Below, piece by piece: positions 1-7,001 of a DNA stretch of 64,000 nt (position 1 is its first letter; each line of letters starts with the position of its first letter). The notes beneath the pieces were generated by a model. The model ran no database searches. It saw only the letters and a program-made list of their open reading frames with translations, and had not been told where the DNA came from. Made by a program: the position numbers and the translations under genes. The stretch is from Bifidobacterium asteroides DSM 20089 (GTDB lineage Bacteria; Actinomycetota; Actinomycetes; Actinomycetales; Bifidobacteriaceae): positions 248,001 to 312,000 of the forward strand of contig NZ_CP017696.1 in the NCBI RefSeq assembly GCF_002715865.1, given 5' to 3'.

Positions 1-56
1 TGGGCCTGGTGGGCTTCGTGGCCTGCCTGAGGAACAGGCAGGAAAGCCGACACTGA
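1..56 (+). CDS. C-terminal end of a sortase-anchored surface protein (partial, copy 0)
   Basis: The window opens inside a gene whose last 17 codons (3-53, stop TGA at 54-56) read GLVGFVACLRNRQESRH. This matches the membrane-spanning and charged tail of the three full-length paralogs that follow: copy 2 has an identical RNRQESR run and copies 1 and 3 have RNKQESRH. It is therefore the end of a fourth member of the tandem array, most of which lies upstream of the window. Only the C-terminal membrane anchor and positive tail are visible, so nothing can be said about its exposed domains. Confidence 0.85.
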   Translation, partial: GLVGFVACLRNRQESRH

Positions 57-72
57 CCTCGGTCGTATAAGA

Positions 73-129
73 CAGGGACCGCTCTCATCCTTCCAATTTC
101 ATGGAGATGAGCGCGGGCCCTGTTTTTTT
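73..129 (+). terminator. Rho-independent terminator after copy 0
   Basis: The arms CAGGGACC-GCTCTCATC and GATGAGC-GCGGGCCCTG form a long imperfect hairpin that is followed by a run of seven T. The position is directly behind the stop of copy 0. The same style of CAGGG...CCCTG terminator follows copies 2 and 3. Confidence 0.8.
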
Positions 130-250
130 AATTCCCGTGTTGCTGCCGTTGCCAAGGCAGTATTCGCCCCCAATCCGGAACGACCCGAAGAAGACAACAT
201 ATTGCTTCTTACCAGCTGGGTGCTGGTCCTGCATGGTCGAGAACTTGAAC

Positions 251-280
251 GGCTGCAAAACACCCGATTTGAATCCCAGA
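251..280 (+). repeat. 30-base block conserved upstream of each array gene (copy 1)
   Basis: The block contains ACACCC, GAATCCC and flanking G/C-rich bases. It recurs at 3452-3481 and 6813-6842, in each case about 180-200 bases before the TTG start of the next array gene. It may be a promoter or regulator element, or simply a duplicated remnant of the array unit. Confidence 0.5.
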
Positions 281-431
281 TTTTGCCCTTCATTTCTGTA
301 GCCTTGAAAAGGCAAAGAACAATTTATATGCATTGTTGTGCTCTATGTGCAGTTGCCTTAATTGGGGGTAGGTCAAAAGCAGACTTGATTTGTTCTGGAG
401 CATGATTTCATTGTGGTTTGGGGGTATTGTA

Positions 432-3335
432 TTGAAGCGTTTACAAGAACGGGACAATAAGGGATCATTGCACGTGAACCGTCCGATAATTGCCGTTCTG
501 GTAACCCTTCTGGCGACGCTGGCCATGGTTGTTCCGCTGGGGCTGAGCGCGCTTTCGGCCGGTCAGGCCAATGCCATCGATGGGCAGGACGAGACGGCCA
601 GCAGGAAGCCGCTGCTCTATAGGATGTTGGGCTACAACAACAAGCTTGATTCCTATCAGGATGAGCTGCGCATGGACTTCATCCTGCGGGTGAAACACAA
701 CGAGTTTGACCCTTCTTGCGCCGACGCCACTTCTGGTGCCGATACCAAGGGCAATTGTAATCTGGCCTTTGTCTATCAGTACAAGGGGTCAGATGACATT
801 TCCTTTTATCGCAGAATAAAGTATCTGAACACCATAGCCTCAGCATCATCCTCGGATCAGCCCTGGTCCGGAGCCTACAAGTGGGCGCAAAATCAAGATG
901 AGTATTTCACCGTGCACACCATAATAAACTCCGGTTTATATGACTATCTGACCATTTCCATTGAGGGTGATCTGGCGCTGAAGAACTCTGCCGATGCGTC
1001 ATATTACCAACCTGGTGGGGCCAACGAGCCGGTGAATATCTATGCAGTCGTTGGTAAACAGGACGATGCACTGTCCTGCCTTCGTCCTGGTAATTCGTGG
1101 AGCTGGAGCACCGGAATCGATAATTGTCGCAATTTTGACCCTGACACCATGATCAATGCGCCGGACAGGGTATCCAACATTACTTCAACTTTAGCGGCGA
1201 ACGACAAAAACTTCACTTTGTATATGCAAGAATGCCTGGGCACGGGCGCTGATCTTCAGTGCAGCGGCCCGTATTCTTGGGTTGGTTGGGACAGCAACCC
1301 AAATCTCTATGGAAACAATCAGGCTAACTGGGGCATGGTAACCGATTACGGTTTTCCTGACTATAAGAGCAATGCTACTGGGCCAATCGCCGGCACTGCT
1401 CCGGGAACAGCTCCGGCACGGTCGTTCTTCGTGTACTGGCTCAATGTGCGTGGCAGTACCAAAGCTAACCCTGATGGCATATGTTCTGAGACCAATTCCT
1501 ATTATTACCAGTGGGTGGCTCTGAAGGATAGCGAGTGGGTGCCTGTCGATGAGCTGACCCCTGAGCCGGTCCTGGTGACGGGCCAGCAGCCGTCCCCCAA
1601 TACGGCGACTTCCACGACCAGCAAGGCGTCCCAAGTCAGCAAGTATTCCGCTTTCAATTTGCCCAAACAGCCCAGCAATCCCAATGAGATGTTTGCCACT
1701 GACAGGAACGGCCAGACTATGCCTGCCCAGAAGTCTGATGGCTCCATCGATTTCAAGGAGGCCAAGGCGAAGCAGGATCTTGACGGCTATTTCAAGATGG
1801 TCACCTGGCCTGTCACCACGAATAGGGATGGCAGCGCTTGTACCGTCAGTCCTGAAGTGTACAACCCTGATCAGAAGGGCCTCGTCGGCATACGTGACGG
1901 TATGAACAGCTCGGATATAGAACGGAATATTGCTGCGGGCTGGACAATCAATAGTGCCTTTTATAAGTATGACGTGCCTCGTCCTGATGATCCGACGATC
2001 ACGAAGATCGAAAATGACGCCGACAGCGCTTTGGATGCTTCGGGCAGTGTGTATACGTCGAAGCTTGATCCGGTGATCAGTGGTGAGTGCACGCCTTCCA
2101 AGGATCCTGCGCGCCCCAACAAGGTTGTTCTCTACGGGGAGGATCCTGCCAATCCGATTGCGGAGGGGCAGGGCGCGAATGGCGATGACCTGGTGAAAGC
2201 CGCGGACACGTGGGGGTTCTGGTTGGGTGAAGTTGAGTGCAAGGTCGATCCTAAGAGCAAGCAGGGAGGGTCCTGGCAGATACAGGACACCAACAAGCAA
2301 TATCCGTCGCCGGATCCAGGCAACAAGTACAGCGGCTACAGGCGGTACCATGCCTGGGTGATCGAGTCTATCTCCGGATTCGGCTTGACCTCCTACTTCT
2401 CGAATATCGGCACTGCCTATTTCGTCTCCGCGGAGAACGTGCCGGATGCGAGCAAGTTCTCGCTGACGGTGCCCCATACGGTCAACGGGAGCCTGCCGGC
2501 GGACTCGGTCGTCGTGTTCAAGGGTGAAGTGTCTCCTGTATATACTGCCTGGTCCTCGGGAGCACTAGGGATGACGGATTCAAGGATGACTGTTTCGATG
2601 AAGCAGAAGACAGCCTCGGACTGGACCAGCCTGCTGACTACTCCGGCCAACACCTTCCTACGGGACGCGGCGGCTGGCACCACGTCTTCCGCCGAAGATT
2701 CCGCGACGGGCTTTACGCTGGGCCTGAACAAGATAGCAGCTTCCACCTGGTCCTGGACGCTGAACATCCCTGCCGACAAATTCAGCGGTTACAACGGCAA
2801 TGACGAGACACAGATGTATGATTTCCGCGTTGAAATGGTCAATCCGATGAACATCCGTTCAGAGCCGGCGTCCATCGAGCGGAAGGTCGACATGACACCC
2901 ACCACGCTGGTCCTGGAACGGTACGACGTCTTCCAGGTGGCAGGGAAAGCCTACAAGTATGTGGACGGGGATACGAAGGTTCCCGAGGCCAAGGGGACTA
3001 TGGTGCATATAGCCTGGCCCGGCGGCAGCGGCACGGATGTCGTTGTGGGGGACGAAGGTTCGTGGCAGGCGACTCCGCCTGAGGGGATCAACCAGGGGCA
3101 GTTCTCTGCTCAGGTGCATTCCGATGATGCCGAGGGCCCTGATGCCCAAGGCAGGTTCCAGGGCGGGAATCAGTCGGCCCCGGTGTCGCACACGCTGGAG
3201 TTCCGGCCTTCCAACTCGGCTTTGCCTCTGACCGGCGGATGGCCGCTTTCGGTGCTCAAGATCATGCTGCTGATGGCCCTGGGCCTGGCTGGCTTCGTGG
3301 CTTGTCTGAGGAACAAGCAGGAAAGCCGGCACTGA
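432..3335 (+). CDS. Large secreted sortase-anchored surface protein, array copy 1
   Basis: 967 aa with no recognised enzyme domain. I place the start at TTG 432, not at an upstream ATG, because the GGGGGTATTGTA-TTG context is almost base-identical to the start of copy 3 and gives good Shine-Dalgarno spacing. After a basic N-terminus (KRLQERDNKG) comes a signal peptide, roughly residues 17-46, ending near AGQANA. The long extracellular part is rich in W, Y, N and D. Near the C-terminus is an Ig-like module (around TPTTLVLERYDVFQVAGKAY), then an LPLTG sorting signal (about 931-935), a hydrophobic segment and the basic tail RNKQESRH. Residues around 105-190 resemble copy 2, while the middle and C-terminal parts resemble copy 3, so it looks mosaic. 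The likely role is adhesion or a surface coat, which is inference from architecture only. Confidence 0.85.
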   Translation: MKRLQERDNKGSLHVNRPIIAVLVTLLATLAMVVPLGLSALSAGQANAIDGQDETASRKPLLYRMLGYNNKLDSYQDELRMDFILRVKHNEFDPSCADATSGADTKGNCNLAFVYQYKGSDDISFYRRIKYLNTIASASSSDQPWSGAYKWAQNQDEYFTVHTIINSGLYDYLTISIEGDLALKNSADASYYQPGGANEPVNIYAVVGKQDDALSCLRPGNSWSWSTGIDNCRNFDPDTMINAPDRVSNITSTLAANDKNFTLYMQECLGTGADLQCSGPYSWVGWDSNPNLYGNNQANWGMVTDYGFPDYKSNATGPIAGTAPGTAPARSFFVYWLNVRGSTKANPDGICSETNSYYYQWVALKDSEWVPVDELTPEPVLVTGQQPSPNTATSTTSKASQVSKYSAFNLPKQPSNPNEMFATDRNGQTMPAQKSDGSIDFKEAKAKQDLDGYFKMVTWPVTTNRDGSACTVSPEVYNPDQKGLVGIRDGMNSSDIERNIAAGWTINSAFYKYDVPRPDDPTITKIENDADSALDASGSVYTSKLDPVISGECTPSKDPARPNKVVLYGEDPANPIAEGQGANGDDLVKAADTWGFWLGEVECKVDPKSKQGGSWQIQDTNKQYPSPDPGNKYSGYRRYHAWVIESISGFGLTSYFSNIGTAYFVSAENVPDASKFSLTVPHTVNGSLPADSVVVFKGEVSPVYTAWSSGALGMTDSRMTVSMKQKTASDWTSLLTTPANTFLRDAAAGTTSSAEDSATGFTLGLNKIAASTWSWTLNIPADKFSGYNGNDETQMYDFRVEMVNPMNIRSEPASIERKVDMTPTTLVLERYDVFQVAGKAYKYVDGDTKVPEAKGTMVHIAWPGGSGTDVVVGDEGSWQATPPEGINQGQFSAQVHSDDAEGPDAQGRFQGGNQSAPVSHTLEFRPSNSALPLTGGWPLSVLKIMLLMALGLAGFVACLRNKQESRH

Positions 3336-3650
3336 ACCAGGACATAAGACAGGTCCCCCCACCCCACGGAGTTGAGAGGATGGGTGGGGTCCTGCCGTTG
3401 CCCAACCGACCTCATTACCCATGCAGACAGTCCTTAGTCAAGATGGTGGACGGCCGCGAAACACCCTATCTGAATCCCAGATCACGCTTTCAGCCTCGGT
3501 ACTCTTAAAGCATGTAAGGGGAAGAGAAGATGCCATAAATAAGGATGTAGCACTTGTGCTCTAGGGTTTCGTGGCCTGCACCGGGGACCAATCAAGCGTG
3601 CAGTCCATCTGATTCTGGAGATGGTTGCATTGAGGTGTGGGGGTAACGTG
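3336..3650 (+). other. Intergenic gap 1 between array copies 1 and 2
   Basis: 315 bases without a gene. The first 60 bases hold an imperfect C-rich/G-rich hairpin (3351-3393) with no T-run, which may be a weakened terminator. The string CTGCCGTTG follows, as in the other gaps, but the tRNA remnants are not clear here. The conserved 30-base block is at 3452-3481, and the ribosome binding site GGGGG lies just before the TTG at 3651. Confidence 0.55.
3452..3481 (+). repeat. 30-base block conserved upstream of each array gene (copy 2)
   Basis: Second occurrence of the block at 251-280. It shares ACACCCTAT and TGAATCCCAG with the other two and sits about 170-200 bases upstream of the TTG start of copy 2. 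Confidence 0.5.
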
Positions 3651-6581
3651 TTGAACCGATTGCAAGAACAGGGCAATAAGGGTCCACGGCATGTGGATCG
3701 CCCCATAGTTGCTCTTTTGATAACCCTTCTGGCGACCCTGGCCATGGTTGTTCCGCTCGGGCTCAGCGCTCTGTCGGCAAACCAAGCCAATGCCATCGCT
3801 GGTCAAGGCGAGACAGCTAGCAGGAAGCCGCTGCTCTATAAGATGCTTGGTTACAACGACAAGATTGATTCCTGGCAGGATGAGCTGCGCATGGATTTTA
3901 TCCTGCGCGTGAGACATAACGATTTCAATCCTAATTGCGCCAATGCTACCAACGGTGCCGATACTCAGGGCACTTGTAATTTATCCTTTGTCTATCCGTT
4001 CTGGGGTTCGCAGAATCGAACCTGGTATCGCAGGATAAAGTATTTGAACACTATAGCTTCAGCATCGTCTACGAGTAAGCCTTGGTCTGGAGCCTACAAG
4101 TGGGCGCAAAATAGAGAAGAATACTTCACAGTACATAAGATAATAAACTCTGGTTTATATGACTACCTTGCTATTTCCCTTGAAGGCGATTTGAACCTCA
4201 GGGATAATTCCTCTAATCCTTCATACTATAAAGCTGGTGGTACAAGCGAGCCCTTAAATGTGTTCGCGGTCGTTGGCCAACAGCAGGGAGCGCTGTCGTG
4301 TGGTAGCCCCGGTTCTCCGTGGAATTGGAATTCCGGAGTTGATGAGTGTGGCAGTTTCGATTCTAAAACCATGATTAATGCGCCGGATAGAACATCCAAT
4401 ATAACCGAATCTTTAACGGCGAACGGTAAGAACTTCAAGCTGTATATGGGGGACTGCCTGGGCTCGGATGCTAATCTTCAATGCAGCGGACCGTACTCCT
4501 GGATCGGATGGGATGACCAGCCGAAGCTCTATGGTGGGAATCAGGCTAACTGGGGCATGGTGACCGATTATGGTTTTCCTGCCTATTCTGACGTTGGTAA
4601 TGGAAACGTTGTTGGAAATGTCAACGGTACTCAACCCGGGGTGGCTCCGGCCCGCTCTTTCTTCGTGTACTGGGAAAATCCTCGTGGAGGCAATATAGGC
4701 AAGGGTATATGCTCCGAGACCACCTCATATTACTATCAATGGGTAGGTCTCAAAAACAACACCCAATGGGTGCCTGTCGATGATCTGACTCCTGAGCCGA
4801 TCTTGGTGGAGGGTCAGAAGCCAAGCCCGAACACACTGACATCCACTTATTGGACCCAAGGAATAGTCGACGATAATGCGGCGTTCAATTTGCCTAAAAA
4901 ACCGAGTAATTCCAATGAGATGTTTGCCACGGACAGGAACGGCCAGCCTATGCCCGCTCAGAATGCTGATGGCTCCATTGACTTCAGGAAGGCCAAGGAA
5001 GACCAGGATCTTGACGGCTACTTCAAGATGGTCACCTGGCCTGTGACCAAGAATTTGAATGACACCGGCACCGACAACAACTGCAATGTCAATCCCGAAG
5101 TATACAACCCCATGCGCAAAGGTCTTGTGGGTATCGATGATGGCATGTCTGACGCGAAGAAAGATGAGAACCTGAGTGCAGGCTGGACTATCGATACTGC
5201 CTTCTATAAGTATGATGTGCCTCGTCCCGATGATCCGACCATCACCAACATTCAGAATGACACCGATGGCTCCTTGAATGCCTCGGGAAGCGTCTATACC
5301 GGCAAGCTTGATCCGGTGGTCAGCGGCGAGTGCACTCCCTCCAAAGACGACACGCATCCCAACACGGTTACTCTGTTCGGCGAGGATCCCGGCAATCCTT
5401 TCACGGAGGAGCAGAGCAAGAGCAGTGACGACCTGGTGAAAAGCTCGGACTCCTGGGGGTTCAAGCTGGGAGAAACGGTGTGCAAGGTCGATCCCAAGAG
5501 CAGGCAGGGAGGGTCCTGGCAGATACAGGACACCAATAAGCAGTATCCATCGCCGGATCCCGGCAACAAGTACAACGGGTACAGGCGTTATCATGCCTGG
5601 GTGACCGAGTCCGCCTCCGGGTTCGGCCTGACCTCCTTCTTCTCGAATATAGGAACAGCCTATTTCGTCTCCAACGAGAATGCTCCGGATGGCAAGCTCT
5701 CCGTCACAGTGCCCCATACGAAAAACGGGATTCTACCGGCAAACTCGGTCGTCACCTTCCAGGGCTCGGTTTCGCCTATATATACGGCCTGGTCCTCGGG
5801 AGGGCTGGGGATGACTGATTCCAGGATGGCCATTTCCATGAAACAGAACACTGCCTCGGACTGGACCAGTCTGGTGACCACTCCGGCCAACACCTTCCAG
5901 AGGGATGCGGCGGTCAATACCACGTCGCCTTCCGTCGCTGACCCCACATCGGGCTCTGTGCTCAAGGTCGTCAAGACGGCGGCTTCCACCTGGTCCTGGA
6001 CCTTGACGATACCTGCTGGCAGATTCACCGGCTACAACGGTGACGATGAGACAGAGAAGTTTACTTTCCAGGTTAAGATGATCAACCCTCTGAATGTCCC
6101 TTCGGATCCGGTTTCCACCAACCGGAAGGTTGACATGACGCCGACCACGCTGACCTTGGAACGGTACGACGTCTTCCAGGTGGCGGGCAAGGCATATAAG
6201 TATGTCAACGGAAACACCAGGGTTCCTGAGACTAAAGGGACTCTGGTCCATATAACCTGGCCCGACAACAGCAGCACCGATGTCGCCGTGGGAGACCAGG
6301 GTTCATGGCAGGCGACTCCGCCTGAGGGGATAAACCAGGGACAATTCACCGCTCAGGTTTCTTCCGATGATGCCGAAAGCGTTGATCCTCAAAGCGGTAA
6401 CTTCCGAGGTGGAAACGAGTCGGCTGCGGTGTCACACGCACTGGAATTTCGGCCGTCCAATTCTGCCCTACCCTTCGCTGGAGGATGGCCGCTTTCCGTG
6501 TTCAAGATCCTGTTGATGCTGATACTGGGTCTGGCCGGCTTTGTGGCCTGCCTGAGGAACAGGCAGGAGAGCCGATACTGA
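3651..6581 (+). CDS. Large secreted sortase-anchored surface protein, array copy 2
   Basis: 976 aa, paralogous along its whole length to copies 1 and 3. The start is set at TTG 3651 (NRLQEQGNKG) to match the other copies; GTG 3648 is also possible. It has a signal peptide ending near ANQANA, a variable N-terminal half, a conserved C-terminal half with the same Ig-like module, and a C-terminal hydrophobic anchor with tail RNRQESRY. The sorting motif is odd: where copies 1 and 3 read LPLTG it reads LPFAG (about residues 940-944), so the threonine at the usual sortase cleavage point is alanine. It may be anchored poorly, by another sortase, or not at all. The N-terminal region 105-190 is close to copy 1, while the region just after MVTDYGFP is unique to this copy. 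Confidence 0.85.
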   Translation: MNRLQEQGNKGPRHVDRPIVALLITLLATLAMVVPLGLSALSANQANAIAGQGETASRKPLLYKMLGYNDKIDSWQDELRMDFILRVRHNDFNPNCANATNGADTQGTCNLSFVYPFWGSQNRTWYRRIKYLNTIASASSTSKPWSGAYKWAQNREEYFTVHKIINSGLYDYLAISLEGDLNLRDNSSNPSYYKAGGTSEPLNVFAVVGQQQGALSCGSPGSPWNWNSGVDECGSFDSKTMINAPDRTSNITESLTANGKNFKLYMGDCLGSDANLQCSGPYSWIGWDDQPKLYGGNQANWGMVTDYGFPAYSDVGNGNVVGNVNGTQPGVAPARSFFVYWENPRGGNIGKGICSETTSYYYQWVGLKNNTQWVPVDDLTPEPILVEGQKPSPNTLTSTYWTQGIVDDNAAFNLPKKPSNSNEMFATDRNGQPMPAQNADGSIDFRKAKEDQDLDGYFKMVTWPVTKNLNDTGTDNNCNVNPEVYNPMRKGLVGIDDGMSDAKKDENLSAGWTIDTAFYKYDVPRPDDPTITNIQNDTDGSLNASGSVYTGKLDPVVSGECTPSKDDTHPNTVTLFGEDPGNPFTEEQSKSSDDLVKSSDSWGFKLGETVCKVDPKSRQGGSWQIQDTNKQYPSPDPGNKYNGYRRYHAWVTESASGFGLTSFFSNIGTAYFVSNENAPDGKLSVTVPHTKNGILPANSVVTFQGSVSPIYTAWSSGGLGMTDSRMAISMKQNTASDWTSLVTTPANTFQRDAAVNTTSPSVADPTSGSVLKVVKTAASTWSWTLTIPAGRFTGYNGDDETEKFTFQVKMINPLNVPSDPVSTNRKVDMTPTTLTLERYDVFQVAGKAYKYVNGNTRVPETKGTLVHITWPDNSSTDVAVGDQGSWQATPPEGINQGQFTAQVSSDDAESVDPQSGNFRGGNESAAVSHALEFRPSNSALPFAGGWPLSVFKILLMLILGLAGFVACLRNRQESRY

Positions 6582-6598
6582 TTCTCCGTCGGGCATAA

Positions 6599-6659
6599 GG
6601 CAGGGTCTGTGCTCATCTCCAAGGAATTTGGGGGTGAGGGCAGGCCCTGCTTGTGTTTC
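6599..6659 (+). terminator. Probable terminator after array copy 2
   Basis: GCAGGGTCTG pairs imperfectly with CAGGCCCTGC across a 30-base loop that itself contains a CTCATC/GGTGAG pair. A weak T-rich tail (TTGTGTTT) follows. The layout is homologous to the terminators behind copies 0 and 3. Confidence 0.6.
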
Positions 6660-6698
6660 CTGTGAATGAGATTGGACTCGTGCCCATACGTCTGAAGC
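6660..6698 (-). pseudogene. Decayed tRNA-Leu remnant (3' part)
   Basis: The + strand reads GAGATTGGACTCGTGCCCA and ACGTCTGAAG. This lines up with GAGATGGGACTCGAACCCA and ACGTCCGAAG in the intact tRNA-Leu at 9987-10067, that is, its acceptor, T-arm and variable-arm end. The anticodon and D arms are gone and the T-loop carries substitutions, so it cannot work as a tRNA. Confidence 0.75.
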
Positions 6699-6701
6699 CC
6701 A

Positions 6702-6760
6702 CTGGTGGAAGAGTCGCTTGACAGAAACGAACTGTCGACCTTTCCATGACAAAGTGGCCT
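6702..6760 (-). pseudogene. Decayed tRNA-Thr remnant with deleted middle
   Basis: The + strand GTGGAAGAGTCGCTTGACAG, ACGAACTGTCGACC and AAAGTGGCC match the intact tRNA-Thr region (GTGAAAGAGCCACTTGACAG, TCGAACTGTCGACC, AAAGTGGCC). The anticodon and D-arm segment between them is missing. The following bases CCACCTCCAACCCAGACC also resemble the sequence just beyond the real tRNA-Thr. This shows the duplicated unit carried the tRNA pair. Confidence 0.8.
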
Positions 6761-6812
6761 CCACCTCCAACCCAGACCAGCCAGATGAAGACCATAAACT
6801 GTTGCGCAATAC

Positions 6813-6842
6813 CGGTCGTGACACACCCTATCGGAATCCCGG
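6813..6842 (+). repeat. 30-base block conserved upstream of each array gene (copy 3)
   Basis: Third occurrence of the block at 251-280 and 3452-3481. It shares ACACCCTAT and GAATCCC and lies about 160-190 bases upstream of the TTG start of copy 3. Confidence 0.5.
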
Positions 6843-7001
6843 CTAATGGTTGCAATTCCAGTGCTCGTGGAGCATGTATGGAAAAAGCGAAGATGCTATT
6901 TTTTTATCTCTATGATAGAGTCGAAGCAATTGGGGACAGATTAAAAGAGCAAAGTTTAGCCGCTCTTAAGCATAATTGTAACTTGATTTGGGGGTATTGT
7001 A

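Larger units (their letters stand above)
57..431 (+). other. Intergenic gap 0: terminator, decayed 3' flank, promoter region of copy 1
   Basis: 375 bases without a gene. It holds a terminator (73-129), then a stretch (about 130-210) that resembles the sequence around the tRNA pair downstream of copy 3: the string CTGCCGTTG followed by a short GGCAG inverted match, and GAAGAAGACAACAT. Both tRNAs themselves are missing here. A 30-base block at 251-280 is shared with the other two gaps. The last 30 bases hold the ribosome binding site of copy 1. No convincing -35/-10 pair was found. Confidence 0.6.
6582..7001 (+). other. Intergenic gap 2: terminator, tRNA remnants and promoter region of copy 3
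   Basis: 420 bases without a protein gene. In order: a terminator-like hairpin (6599-6659), decayed tRNA-Leu (6660-6698) and tRNA-Thr (6702-6760) remnants, a stretch matching the sequence beyond the real tRNA-Thr up to about 6800, the conserved 30-base block (6813-6842), an AT-rich stretch with seven T in a row near 6900, and the ribosome binding site before TTG 7002. Confidence 0.65.

Noticed and set aside
251-280. Conserved GAATCCC block read as the T-arm of a third decayed tRNA
   Set aside because: GAATCCC resembles a tRNA T-arm, but no acceptor or anticodon stem can be built around it in any of the three gaps.
1191-2477. 428-aa open frame on - inside array copy 1, with similar long - frames in copies 2 and 3
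   Set aside because: Shadow of a conserved + gene; the + frame has signal peptide, Ig-like module and sorting signal, while the - frame has no ribosome binding site and no recognisable domain.
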